DNA from: an uncultured Bacilli bacterium
Lineage (GTDB): Bacteria; Bacillota_I; Bacilli_A; RFN20; CAG-826
Direction of reading: 5' to 3'
Assembly (NCBI GenBank): GCA_944358895.1
Contig: CALVSB010000011.1
Span: forward strand, 1-47,803
DNA: 47,803 nt
In this document: piece by piece, positions 26,901-33,955 of the stretch
Layout: every line of letters starts with the position of its first letter
Position numbering within the stretch: the first letter of the stretch is position 1
Program-made: the position numbers and the translations under genes
The notes under the pieces: model-generated
The model's database searches: none
What the model saw: the letters and a program-made list of their open reading frames with translations, nothing else
Told to the model about the DNA's origin: nothing

Positions 26901-27121
26901 GCCCCTTCTTCCGAAGAAGGGTCGCTAGTCGTCGAGTCGGAAGCGGGATCCGAGGAGGGGATGCTTGATTCTTCCGAGGAAGAAGAACCTTCCTCGACAG
27001 AGGAGGAAAGGGAAGAGCTCCCCGAGGTCGACGGCGAAGAGGAAGAGGAAAGCGTCTCGCCGCAGGAAGCGAGGCCGAGCAAAGCGGCCAAGGCCAAGAC
27101 GGCTAGCGGTTGTTTTTTCAT
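23987..27121 (-). CDS. Large surface lipoprotein with about ten tandem repeats
   Basis: This 1044-residue protein has a lipoprotein signal with Cys20 (GLASC) followed by a Ser/Glu-rich linker to about residue 72. The rest consists of about ten repeats of 80-105 residues. Each begins with a Pro-x-x-(W/M/F)-x-G-x-(W/Y) motif such as ELPAGWTGTWTG or EIPEGMIGTWSG. Then come strands like YTLVV, an INGV/LNGTxGT turn, and an acidic Glu-Pro linker. The unit looks like an all-beta, lipocalin-like or small barrel fold, but I do not recognise a named family. Repeats 7 and 8 are nearly identical in DNA. AAAGGGGG precedes ATG 27121. It probably projects from the cell surface; no catalytic motif is seen. 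Confidence 0.85.
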   Translation of the reverse strand: MKKQPLAVLALAALLGLASCGETLSSSSSPSTSGSSSLSSSVEEGSSSSEESSIPSSDPASDSTTSDPSSEEGAKIPTAMIGVYEGNDGHRYLKLTVGEDSLDLNGTIGTIVSGFTEYEGTIRGRVAFGDTAYYVDYVDDGTDRYIALTSGSTVATLYPEGTVEEPLPPLPTTFVGTWKGTDLETSLAYTLVVDGEGVPTLNGTRGYVQFVSESGAGASILFGEELYELTLSSSGILLEKADHSVSAVLVREEIEEPDEPAVLVPEAVWIGVWKDEAETLTIEITADGYWMVNGEYASNVQKSGQFYSARIGKYSESVSYQMELIEQNGETVMEVKTLSNLDGWILHKEGAEAPALELPAGWTGTWTGTFMQTDITLTIAEDGTITILGSVAEGATYDEETGTLSITFMSLPATATLEWNQGIYEIHVAVMGSELVLRKDGEAPVTLPAGWLGEWSGTIKGVSIALTVADDMTITMGGEALTGWTYDAAADELHIDYSGMAIVAALVEEDGVSKIAIKMAGTTLGYLEKAAVETPSIALPAEWAGTWVGVDTNTEDGATYTVVITEEGTITINGVEATVTAEDYGWYDLLLNGKKYTIWKNGEQLQLYSTGTDAITVNMTKQETEEPEPEPAVEIPEGMIGTWSGEEFGKSYELIVTADTITLNGVVGTGLTAFEEDSYGDLVAHIYFDGVEHSIAYSAGSGFTPSVILDNLETSSLYDYPYLKKVEVEEPDPEVVIPEEMIGTWTGEDGYTGTVYELVVTADSIALNGVVGTGLTAFEEDSNGDLVATIYFDGVEHSVAYSATPGFTPSVILDNLETSSSYDYPILKKVEVEEPDPDPEEPELAIPDGYEGTFEGVTGGVTYTMVISGGTMELNGTVGTLTELTEVSYGWTGKADFGGTTYEIEFSTDFDGEPYVAINCSKPYIYWLTLEKVVTEEEEPEDPSTGDEVPYAAWYGTYEMTYAGKTYTMVVAEDGLSLNGVAGTAVEEFAANTYGGFLGKYSFDGIEYDIELYHSTWGESSYSIYLTCKDNANYMIDALMTKVS
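24611..25230. repeat. Near-identical 312-bp tandem duplication in the lipoprotein gene
   Basis: The stretch starting at 24611 and that starting at 24923 (both GGGGTCGGGTTCTTCGACC) run in parallel for about 300 bp with scattered substitutions. They encode repeats 8 and 7. The period is 312 bp, or 104 codons. This is the most recent duplication in the array. Confidence 0.85.
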
Positions 27122-27204
27122 TGAGGTCCCCCTTTAGGAATATCGCTATGACTTGAAAATACCCGGGCCGGCCGCCATTTCAACAAAAAGGTGCAAATGT
27201 TGCC

Positions 27205-27238
27205 TTAAAAAGCAAAAAGGCCGCCATTTGGCGGCCTT
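27205..27238 (-). terminator. Terminator of the second large lipoprotein
   Basis: On the minus strand AAGGCCGCC (27238-27230) and GGCGGCCTT (27225-27217) form a perfect 9-bp stem with a 4-nt loop, followed by TTTGCTTTTTAA. Confidence 0.9.
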
Positions 27239-27254
27239 CCTCCTACCCGCCCAC

Positions 27255-29585
27255 TTAGGCAAGGGGATAGAAAGGATAGTACTCGGTGTTCCGAATCGCG
27301 ATGTCGATCATCGTGTCCTCGCCATGGGAAACGAAGCAGATGACGAAGGGCAATCCTTCCTTGCCGTAGCGCGTCGGAGTGCCCTGCCCGGCCTCGAAGC
27401 CGCATTCCTCGACGATGTACTCCTCGTAGCGATAAGCGTATTCGGCGGCCTCCTCGCTCCCGATGACGGAGTAGTTGTTGAGGATGACGGCCTCGGTGAT
27501 GGTCGTTCCGCCTTCGCTCCCGAAAAGCCAGTAGTCGTTGAGGATGGGATCGTAGAGATAAGGAATCTCGTCGACGGCCTCGCCGATCCAGCTGACGGCC
27601 TTCAGCTTCTCGTAGAGTTCGGGGCAGCCTTCCGCCCAGCTCGTCGGATTGGCAAAGCCTCCTTCGAGAGAAGAGAAGTCGATGTCGTCGGGGAGGCTCG
27701 CCCCATAGGCGATGTCGGCCCGCTCGCTATCGAAGCCCGGGACGTCGTAGACGTAGCCGGTGATCCTAGCGCTCGCTTCGTCGTAAACGAAGCGAAGGGA
27801 TGTTTCGTCCATGAACTCGCCGTTTGGCCCGAGGAAGAGCAAGTCCTTGTAGCCTTTGACGTAGGCCCGGGGGACGATATAGCCATCGTCGTCGAAGGCA
27901 AGGGTAGAGGCGGAAATGCCTTGATAGCCGAGGAAATCGTCGACCGAGGTGTAGCTCGGATCGCTCTCGGCGTAGAGGACGGCTTTCCCCTCCTCGACGC
28001 GGAAGGGGGCAATGCCCTCCCCGTCGAAGTAGTAGCCGTCGTAGACCTGGGTCGGCCCGTCGAGAAGCTCGGTTCCGGTCATCGAGCGGAGGACGACGTT
28101 CCCGACGACGGTGAGTTTGTTGTAGTAGGCCGGGTTCCCGGTCCGGTAGGCGGTGATCGAATAGCCGCCGTCGGCCTTCAGGGCGGCGAGGGCCGTCTTG
28201 ATCTTCTCCTCGCCCTCGTCTTTGTAGACGTCGACGTTCTCGATCGTCTCGGCCGCTCCGAAGGCAAGCTTCATGACATAGCGGTAGGTCCCGGTCCCGG
28301 TGAGGGTAACGTCGCGGGAAACGGCGGTAATCGCCACGAGGTTCCCGCTTTCGTCGACCTTGGCTTCCATGTCGATGACGAGCCCCATCCCGTCGACGGC
28401 TCCGGTCAATCCCTTGACGAGCCTATCGTATTGGAGGCCGAAGTAGCGATAGGTCGTCTCGTCGATTTTGAGGAAGGCTTTATAGTCGAGGAGGTCGAGG
28501 AGGTCGGGGACCCACTCCTCGTAGCTAACCCCTTGCCCGAGCTCGACGAGGCGGTTTTCGGGGCTGAGGAACTGCTCGACGAGAGTTCCGTCGGAACCCT
28601 CGGCATAATAAGAGGTTTCCGGACCTCCGACCGAGGAGTCGACGACCTTCGCCCGCTTGGCGGCATAGTCATAGGAGAAGGTCGCCTTGGCCGGATAGGA
28701 ATCCGGGATCCCGTCGAGGTAAAGGGTGAGGTCGGCGGAATAGGTGACCTTGTCGCCCTTGAGGTAGGAGAGGTTTTCCTCCCCGAGGGACTCGGTCGGC
28801 ATCTCATAGGAGGAAACGAAGGCGGCGACCTCTTCGTCGACGCTCGTGCCGACGTCGTAGATGACGCCCATCGTGCCTTCGATGGCCGGGGAGATGGAGC
28901 CGTCGCTATCGGTGTAATTTGGAATGAAGCCGACGTAGAGGCTATCTCCGTCGAGATTGAAGAGGACGCGCATCACGTAGTCGGTGTAGTTGCCGAGCCC
29001 GAACATGCTCGCGAAGATGAGGATGACGTTCTCATCCTCGCTCAGGTAGTTGCCGCTTTGCTCGAAAAGGGCCTCGCTTCCCCACGCGACGTCTTCGCGC
29101 TTGAGGAGGGCCAGGTAATCGAGCTCATCGGTCGAGGCATAGCCGGAAACTTCCCCCGTCAGGGTGTCGGTGTAGGTCGCCGCGACGACGACGGAATACT
29201 CGCCCTCGGCCTTGTCGATGTCGTAAAGGAGCTTGCTCCCGTCTCCTTCGTAGCTCGGGAGGGCGGCCCGGGCCATCTGCTCGGATGGGTAGGAAATGTA
29301 TTCGGGAGTCATGATGGTCGGATTGCTCACGAAGGCCGACCCGTCGGTAAAGGCGTAGGTGTAGTTGGTCCCTTCTTCCGCCCGGTCAATGAAGTCCACG
29401 ATGGCTTGCTTCTTGGCGTCGACGTCCTCGGAAACGTCCGGGAGGGACGAAGAGGAGGGATCGGAAGAGGAAAGCGAGGAGTCCGGCTCGGAGGGTAAAG
29501 AAGAGGAACTCACGACCGTCTCTTGACATCCGGCAAGGAGGATGGAAGCGGCAGCAATAAGGAGGCAGGTCTTGTTTTTCATCAT
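27255..29585 (-). CDS. Large surface lipoprotein, unknown
   Basis: This protein of about 776 residues has a lipobox LLAGC with Cys20 when started at ATG 29585, then a Ser/Pro/Glu/Asp-rich linker to about residue 55. The remaining 720 residues are acidic and Tyr-rich with no repeat or motif I can name. The rhythm of alternating hydrophobic strands (for example YSVVVAATYTDTLTGEV) suggests beta-sheet domains. Start choice is uncertain: ATG 29585, ATG 29582 or an upstream TTG 29594 are all in frame. The only good Shine-Dalgarno element lies in a hairpin at 29601-29617, closer to the TTG. It shares linker type and orientation with the repeat lipoprotein, but has its own terminator. Confidence 0.8.
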   Translation of the reverse strand: MMKNKTCLLIAAASILLAGCQETVVSSSSLPSEPDSSLSSSDPSSSSLPDVSEDVDAKKQAIVDFIDRAEEGTNYTYAFTDGSAFVSNPTIMTPEYISYPSEQMARAALPSYEGDGSKLLYDIDKAEGEYSVVVAATYTDTLTGEVSGYASTDELDYLALLKREDVAWGSEALFEQSGNYLSEDENVILIFASMFGLGNYTDYVMRVLFNLDGDSLYVGFIPNYTDSDGSISPAIEGTMGVIYDVGTSVDEEVAAFVSSYEMPTESLGEENLSYLKGDKVTYSADLTLYLDGIPDSYPAKATFSYDYAAKRAKVVDSSVGGPETSYYAEGSDGTLVEQFLSPENRLVELGQGVSYEEWVPDLLDLLDYKAFLKIDETTYRYFGLQYDRLVKGLTGAVDGMGLVIDMEAKVDESGNLVAITAVSRDVTLTGTGTYRYVMKLAFGAAETIENVDVYKDEGEEKIKTALAALKADGGYSITAYRTGNPAYYNKLTVVGNVVLRSMTGTELLDGPTQVYDGYYFDGEGIAPFRVEEGKAVLYAESDPSYTSVDDFLGYQGISASTLAFDDDGYIVPRAYVKGYKDLLFLGPNGEFMDETSLRFVYDEASARITGYVYDVPGFDSERADIAYGASLPDDIDFSSLEGGFANPTSWAEGCPELYEKLKAVSWIGEAVDEIPYLYDPILNDYWLFGSEGGTTITEAVILNNYSVIGSEEAAEYAYRYEEYIVEECGFEAGQGTPTRYGKEGLPFVICFVSHGEDTMIDIAIRNTEYYPFYPLA

Positions 29586-29600
29586 TATTGGCAATTAGCT

Positions 29601-29617
29601 AGGAAAGCTCCTTTCCT
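29601..29617 (-). promoter_or_regulatory. Leader hairpin covering the ribosome binding site
   Basis: A perfect inverted repeat, AGGAAAG/CTTTCCT with a 3-nt loop, contains the only Shine-Dalgarno-like AAAGGAG of the lipoprotein gene. A TTGACA-like -35 is found upstream near 29648 on the minus strand. The hairpin could hide the site and limit translation. Confidence 0.5.
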
Positions 29618-29812
29618 CGAGGATTTTCCCTTTGCGGGGGCAAATGTCAATAATATTTTGTCTTCGGGGACGGGGCGAGCCGGAAGGAGCCATGGCCATT
29701 AACGATTTACATTTCCGCCTGATGTCCTGCTTCCGCTCGGAGAGCGTCAAAGAAAAGAGGCCCCAGCCGGGCCTTGCCTCACATATCGACCAAAAGAAAG
29801 GCTTTTTGCAGC

Positions 29813-30850
29813 CTATTTCACCGGTTTCATGTGGAAGCGCCCGTCGACGAGCTGCAGCTCGGTGACGTAGACGAAGGCATGGGGATCGTTCTTCCGGACG
29901 ATCTTGATGAGATGGTTGACCTCGTAGCTCGAGACGACCATCGTGACGTAGAAGACCGGCTTCCCGGAATAGGCGCCCGAGGCGTTGACGACCGTCGCCC
30001 CGTGGGGCAATTGGGCCACGAGGAGGGACCCGAGCCCTTCCTTGGCGGTCGTGATTTCGACCTTCATTTTCTTGTTTCGCAGATTGATCTTGTCGACGAC
30101 GAGGCTGGAGGCGAGGAGATAAAGGGCGGAGTAAAGGATCCGGGCAAAGGCAAGGAAGGTCGTCTCGCTTTGGAAGCCGGCATTGGCTGCGGTGAGAAAG
30201 GCAAAGAGGGTCATCGTTGTGCAGTTGAGGATGAGGGCGTACTTGCCGACGAGAGCCGATTTCTTGAGGGCAATGTAATAGGCAATGATGTCGATGCCGC
30301 CGGTCGAGAAATCGAATTTGAAGGCCAAAGCCGAGGATAGGCCCGTGAAAACACCGCCGAAAAGGGCGCGGGCCAGCATGCCGCCATTGTCATTGACGAG
30401 TTCGAACACCTCCCCGAGCGCCCCGATGTTGGCCGGAGTAAAAAGGTGAAGGAAAAGCGATGTTTCAGCAACATTGATCAAGGTAAACAGGGTGAATTTA
30501 CGTCCAACCCGGAGGAAGCCGAGGATGATGAGCGGGACATTCACCACGAAATAGAGAATCGAGATGGCGGTCGAGGCATCGATGTCTTTCCAACCGCAGA
30601 GCTCGCAGAAAAGGACAATGACCTGGCTGACGCCGGAGACGCCGCCGGAAGCGAGGGCATAGGATTCTGATTGCCCCAGGATGTCCGCCCCCGGATCCAT
30701 GAAGCAATTGAATCCGAAGGCGAAGACCATCGCCGAGATGGACGAAATGATGAAAAGGAAACCATTGGATAGGATGTTGCGAAGCCAAGGATGGTCGTAA
30801 AGGAAGTTCTCTTCCTTTTCTTTCAGCTTTTCGATTGGATGCTGAGTCAT
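29813..30850 (-). CDS. YitT family membrane protein with C-terminal DUF2179 domain
   Basis: This 345-residue protein has five hydrophobic segments between about residues 25 and 235, including GGVSGVSQVIVLF and FDFSTGGIDIIAYYIALK, the two YitT internal repeats. A cytoplasmic DUF2179 (DUF161-like) domain of about 90 residues follows: KVEITTAKEGLGSLLVAQLPHGATVV, then GKPVFYVTMVVSSYEV and NDPHAFVYVTE. The family is widespread in Bacillota and a transport role has been suggested, but the substrate is unknown. ATG 30850 has no ribosome binding site; a TATCCT box lies 11 nt upstream. I preferred it to the longer frame from 30871 because the extra residues add nothing recognisable. Confidence 0.92.
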   Translation of the reverse strand: MTQHPIEKLKEKEENFLYDHPWLRNILSNGFLFIISSISAMVFAFGFNCFMDPGADILGQSESYALASGGVSGVSQVIVLFCELCGWKDIDASTAISILYFVVNVPLIILGFLRVGRKFTLFTLINVAETSLFLHLFTPANIGALGEVFELVNDNGGMLARALFGGVFTGLSSALAFKFDFSTGGIDIIAYYIALKKSALVGKYALILNCTTMTLFAFLTAANAGFQSETTFLAFARILYSALYLLASSLVVDKINLRNKKMKVEITTAKEGLGSLLVAQLPHGATVVNASGAYSGKPVFYVTMVVSSYEVNHLIKIVRKNDPHAFVYVTELQLVDGRFHMKPVK

Positions 30851-30861
30851 AGGGCGAGAGA

Positions 30862-30867
30862 AGGATA
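30862..30867 (-). promoter_or_regulatory. -10 box close to the yitT-type start
   Basis: The extended -10 TGTGCTATCCT on the minus strand ends 11 nt before ATG 30850. No Shine-Dalgarno sequence lies between, so the transcript would be leaderless or nearly so. Confidence 0.45.
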
Positions 30868-30987
30868 GCACAGAGAAACAGCTTTGCGGGCAAGGGAAAA
30901 GGCAAAACTTTTGCCGCCTGCCTCTAAGGGCGGCCGGCCCGCGGGAAAAAGGCGGCCGTTTCTTGGGAATTGGCTCCGCCTATTTTA

Positions 30988-31016
30988 TTGTCACCATAGG
31001 TGGGTGGTGCTATGAT
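30988..31016 (+). promoter_or_regulatory. Promoter of the thioredoxin-like membrane protein
   Basis: TTGTCA (30988-30993) and TATGAT (31011-31016) are separated by exactly 17 nt, with an extended TGC before the -10. The leader is about 40 nt and ends in GGAGG before ATG 31062. Confidence 0.85.
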
Positions 31017-31061
31017 TACTCCGCTTTTAAGAGGCATCCTTTCTTTATTGGAGGAATTTCG

Positions 31062-31949
31062 ATGGTAATTCTTAAGTCAATCGGCGCCTTCTTCGTGAAG
31101 ATTTGGCACTGGATCAAGGAGACCGCCTGGGTCCAGCCGCTCCTCATCGTCGGCGCTATCTTCGCCGTCATCTTCTCGATCCCTTACATCACCCAGTGGG
31201 TCGAAGGCTGGAGCGGGACCGGAGCCTACTCCTTTTACGAAGCCAATCTTCTCACCCTTGAAGGGCAAACCCTCTCGGGCGATGTGACACCGGCCGACCG
31301 CTTCGCGAACGTCCTCGAAGCCAACGAAGAAAAGATCGCCGAAGGCAAATACGACGAAATCGACACCGAATCCTATGGCGAGAAGTTCTTCTTCGTCGTC
31401 TGGAAGGAAGACTGCACCGCTTGTGAAACGGCCGAATCCGGCCTCCGCTACCTGAGCGACAACTGGGGCTACTACGACCTCATCCCGGCCATCTCCGGCG
31501 AAAGCTTCAAGATGTACACGATCGACGCCAGCCAGGAATCGGCCAACGACGACGACAAGGAATACACCGACATGGGCACCGCCCCGTCGGCCTTCAACCG
31601 TTGGACCATCGCCCACATCAACTTCTTCCAGCAGCTCAATACCGACTGGGATTGGAAGAACAGCAACTACAAGGTGAACGAGTCGATCGGCGACGATGAC
31701 TACCTCAAGTTCTTCATCGATACCGATAGCGACGACCCCACCACCGCCCTCGGAGCCTTCCCGGTCCCGTCCATCTGCCTTGTCGATTACACCCAAGAAG
31801 CCATCGACCAAGGCGTGGCTGGCCTCCGCGAAGTCGTCTTCTCGGTCACCGGGGACACCGATCAGCAACGGGCCTCCTTCCTCATGAACATGTGGAACCA
31901 CACCGAGACGCCGTCGGCGAGCAACCCCTTCACCGATTACCGGAACTAA
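31062..31949 (+). CDS. Membrane-anchored thioredoxin-like protein with CTAC motif
   Basis: This 295-residue protein has a single hydrophobic anchor near residues 24-43. An extracellular domain contains VVWKEDCTACETAES (Cys118, Cys121), which sits after a beta strand (KFFFVVW) as in thioredoxins. Near residue 231 AFPVPSICLVD provides the cis-Pro loop expected opposite the CxxC. The spacing between CxxC and cis-Pro is longer than in thioredoxin because of an acidic insertion with many Asp and Trp. It is likely an extracytoplasmic disulphide oxidoreductase or a redox sensor; the substrate is unknown. GGAGG lies 7 nt before ATG 31062. It is monocistronic. Confidence 0.75.
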   Translation: MVILKSIGAFFVKIWHWIKETAWVQPLLIVGAIFAVIFSIPYITQWVEGWSGTGAYSFYEANLLTLEGQTLSGDVTPADRFANVLEANEEKIAEGKYDEIDTESYGEKFFFVVWKEDCTACETAESGLRYLSDNWGYYDLIPAISGESFKMYTIDASQESANDDDKEYTDMGTAPSAFNRWTIAHINFFQQLNTDWDWKNSNYKVNESIGDDDYLKFFIDTDSDDPTTALGAFPVPSICLVDYTQEAIDQGVAGLREVVFSVTGDTDQQRASFLMNMWNHTETPSASNPFTDYRN

Positions 31950-31966
31950 TCCCCTCCGTCAATGAA

Positions 31967-31989
31967 CCCCGCGGCAAAGGCGGGGTTTT
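31967..31989 (+). terminator. Terminator of the thioredoxin-like gene
   Basis: CCCCGC (31967-31972) pairs with GCGGGG (31980-31985) around GGCAAAG, followed by TTTTCTTTT. Confidence 0.9.
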
Positions 31990-32023
31990 CTTTTGCCTCC
32001 GCGCTCGCCACACGTCTTTCCTT

Positions 32024-32029
32024 TATAAT
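32024..32029 (+). promoter_or_regulatory. -10 box giving a leaderless transcript
   Basis: A perfect TATAAT ends only 6 nt before ATG 32036. Transcription starting 7 nt after the box would begin on the A of the start codon. No clear -35 or Shine-Dalgarno site is present. Confidence 0.65.
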
Positions 32030-32035
32030 AGAGGC

Positions 32036-32551
32036 ATGAAGCACACTGAATTATTCCCGCCCTTCCGCATCGAAATGGAGGCCGGCCGCCCCGGCGCGCG
32101 TTTCGACCGGGAAAAAGGCATGGTCCTGACCGACGACATGCTCATGGCCCTCTATGACGGAAACCGCCTCAAGGTCGTTTCCTTCTCCCCGACCAATTGC
32201 CTCGAAGGCGAGATTGAGAAATACGTCGCTTATCTAGCAAAGGACGAGGTTCCATTCGACCTGAATAAGGCCGCGGCCTATATCGGGCCGGCTCTCTCTT
32301 TCTCTTCCTTCCCCATCGACGATCGAACCGCCGAGGCATTCATCGAAACGGCCTTCGGCTCGGTCAAGGGAAGCGACGGAACCAAACGCTATCTGGACAC
32401 GAAAGTCCTCGCCGCTCTCATCCTTGAAAAAGCCGGGGTCGACCCCCGGCGGATCAATATTTCGCCCCTATGCGTCAACGAAGCCGACGGCATCTTGACC
32501 GTCGATTTCGATAGCGGGCTTCGCAACCTCTATCGGGTCGAGATCATCTAG
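32036..32551 (+). CDS. Shortened laccase-domain (YlmD/YfiH)-like protein
   Basis: This 171-residue protein resembles the C-terminal half of the multicopper-oxidase-like YfiH/YlmD family (purine nucleoside phosphorylase/polyphenol oxidase). AAYIGPALSF (80-89) matches the IGPAI/C motif, RYLDTKVLAALILEKAGV (118-135) matches the YLDLxxxxxxxLxxAGV helix, and ISPLCVNEADG corresponds to the next Cys-containing strand. VVSFSPTNCLE (47-57) may be the relic of the taDCvP motif. The QxHG and AHAGWRG motifs that supply the metal-binding histidines are missing, and the protein is about 90 residues shorter than usual. It is therefore either non-enzymatic or changed. It overlaps the end of coaD by 8 nt on the other strand. 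Confidence 0.5.
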   Translation: MKHTELFPPFRIEMEAGRPGARFDREKGMVLTDDMLMALYDGNRLKVVSFSPTNCLEGEIEKYVAYLAKDEVPFDLNKAAAYIGPALSFSSFPIDDRTAEAFIETAFGSVKGSDGTKRYLDTKVLAALILEKAGVDPRRINISPLCVNEADGILTVDFDSGLRNLYRVEII

Positions 32552-33035
32552 GCTCGACCGGCCCGTACTTCTTTAGCAAAGCTTCGTTCACCGCTTCCGG
32601 GACGAGGCTCGAGACGTCGACGTGGGAGGAGGCGAGCTCGTTGATCATCGAGCTCGAGATGAAATTCTCTTCTTTCCGCGCCATGAAGAAGACCATGTCG
32701 ATGTCGCTGGCCACGTATTCGTTGGCCGCGGCCAGGCCGAATTCGTACTCGAAGTCGCTGACGGCCCTAAGCCCCCGAATGAGGTGCTTGGCCCCGACCT
32801 CATGGCAATAGTCGACCGTGAGGCCAGTATAGCAATCGACCCTCACGCCCTTTAGATCCTTCGCCGCCTCTTTCATGAGGCGCAGCCGCTCATCCAAGGG
32901 GAAAGCGGCTTTTTTGTTGGGATTGATAGCCAATAGAAGGATGACCTCGTCGAAAACCTGAAGCGAGCGCTTCAAGACATCGAGGTGGCCGTTGGTAATC
33001 GGATCGAAGCTTCCGGGATAGACTGCTAGGCGCAT
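32544..33035 (-). CDS. coaD: Phosphopantetheine adenylyltransferase
   Basis: This 163-residue cytoplasmic enzyme makes dephospho-CoA from 4'-phosphopantetheine and ATP. The N-terminal nucleotide-binding motif GSFDPITNGHLD (8-19) contains the TxGH signature. Further on are LIRGLRAVSDFEYE and the late FISSSMINELAS motif. ATG 33035 is preceded by GGAGG at 5 nt and overlaps the rsmD stop by 10 nt. A longer frame from 33047 has no better site. The order ylbF-rsmD-coaD matches Bacillus subtilis, apart from a missing ylbG. Confidence 0.97.
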   Translation of the reverse strand: MRLAVYPGSFDPITNGHLDVLKRSLQVFDEVILLLAINPNKKAAFPLDERLRLMKEAAKDLKGVRVDCYTGLTVDYCHEVGAKHLIRGLRAVSDFEYEFGLAAANEYVASDIDMVFFMARKEENFISSSMINELASSHVDVSSLVPEAVNEALLKKYGPVEPR

Positions 33036-33571
33036 GGATTCCTCCAAAGTAAGCGGACAAAGGTTCGGCCGTAATTATAAGTTTTCTCCCGGCATCCTTC
33101 CAAATGGGGCAAAAAGTCGGGGTTTTCACTTTCGACGATGAGGCATCCCTCTTCTTTGAGGAGGCCTTTGGCCATGATGGAGGCCGGGATTTCCCTATAG
33201 GCTCTTAGATCCTTGTAGGGAGGATCGAGGAAGATGAGGCCATATGGGTCGTGTTTTTCCTCGATGAAGCGGAAGGCATCGTCATAAACGATATTGGCTT
33301 TCTCTTCTTTGAGAGTCGCCTTGTTCCGCTTGATGACGGCAATGGCCGAAGGAGAACAGTCGACGAGGTCGGCCTCCCCAGCTCCCCGCGAGAGAGCTTC
33401 GAAAGCGTAGGCTCCCGAGCCGGCGAAAAGATCGAGGACCCTTTCGCCTTCGATGTGGCCGCTCAAAGCCGAGAAGATAGCCTCCCGAACCCGCGACTTG
33501 GTGGGGACGGTGACCTCGGGCGGCACCTCGATGAGACGGGAACGGTACTTGCCGCCAATGATTTTAATCAT
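33026..33571 (-). CDS. rsmD: 16S rRNA (guanine966-N2)-methyltransferase
   Basis: This 181-residue SAM-dependent enzyme has motif I DLFAGSGAYAFEALSRGA near residue 47 and the catalytic FLDPPYKD motif near residue 118. It also has GKYRSRLIEVPP at the N-terminus, all typical of RsmD, which methylates the 30S subunit. AAAGGAG lies 5 nt before ATG 33571. It overlaps the ylbF stop by 8 nt and coaD by 10 nt, so the three genes are translationally coupled. Confidence 0.96.
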   Translation of the reverse strand: MIKIIGGKYRSRLIEVPPEVTVPTKSRVREAIFSALSGHIEGERVLDLFAGSGAYAFEALSRGAGEADLVDCSPSAIAVIKRNKATLKEEKANIVYDDAFRFIEEKHDPYGLIFLDPPYKDLRAYREIPASIMAKGLLKEEGCLIVESENPDFLPHLEGCREKTYNYGRTFVRLLWRNPCA

Positions 33572-33914
33572 TCGGTCTCCTTTCAAAGAAAAAGGAAGGC
33601 AGGTCGTTGGCGAGAAACAGAGCCCGGTCGATGCTCGAAAGGGCGAGGCGATATTCCTTCAAGGCCGCTTCGTAAGCCTTGGAAACGGGCAATTCCATCA
33701 GCTTTTTCTTGGTTTCGATGGCTTTTTGCGAGAGATTTTCCTCTTTCGAACCCTGATCGACCTTGAGGAGGAGACGAGAGAGTTCCTCTTTGGCCGCTTG
33801 GGCTTCCTTGTCGTTCAAAAATGCTTCTTCGGCCGCAAGGTAGGCTTTATACCGGGGATCGTTTTGAAGAGCGGCCTTCAGTTCTTCGGCCGCTTTGATG
33901 AGACGTGCATCCAT
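33564..33914 (-). CDS. ylbF: YlbF/YmcA family protein
   Basis: This 116-residue, almost fully helical protein (DUF964/Com_YlbF) matches YlbF by length, by heptad-like Leu/Ala spacing and by position beside rsmD and coaD. The motif DPRYKAYLAAEEAFLNDKEA is characteristic. In B. subtilis YlbF works with YmcA and YaaT as a complex that controls RNase Y and development; here only YlbF is seen. GGAGT lies 11 nt upstream of ATG 33914, and a CATAAT -10 box is at 33938-33933. It is divergent from def. Confidence 0.85.
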   Translation of the reverse strand: MDARLIKAAEELKAALQNDPRYKAYLAAEEAFLNDKEAQAAKEELSRLLLKVDQGSKEENLSQKAIETKKKLMELPVSKAYEAALKEYRLALSSIDRALFLANDLPSFFFERRPND

Positions 33915-33932
33915 CGCGATTACTCCGACGGA

Positions 33933-33945
33933 ATTATGCTACAAT
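33933..33945. promoter_or_regulatory. Back-to-back -10 boxes between ylbF and def
   Basis: Minus-strand CATAAT (33938-33933) and plus-strand TACAAT (33940-33945, with an extended TGC) are separated by one base. The def box is 10 nt before its ATG, leaving a 3-4 nt leader. The ylbF box leaves a short leader with GGAGT. Confidence 0.6.
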
Positions 33946-33955
33946 CCAGCCAAGT

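Noticed and set aside
27153-29498. Long open frame opposite the second large lipoprotein
   Set aside because: Same reason. The lipobox, linker and terminator support the minus-strand gene; this frame has none of these.
29800-29813. Terminator after the YitT gene
   Set aside because: The stem is only 4 bp and overlaps the stop codon, so I could not support it.
29632-29865. Small plus-strand open frame in the gap before the YitT gene
   Set aside because: Arg- and Ser-rich with no ribosome binding site; it runs across the promoter region of the lipoprotein gene and the end of the YitT gene.
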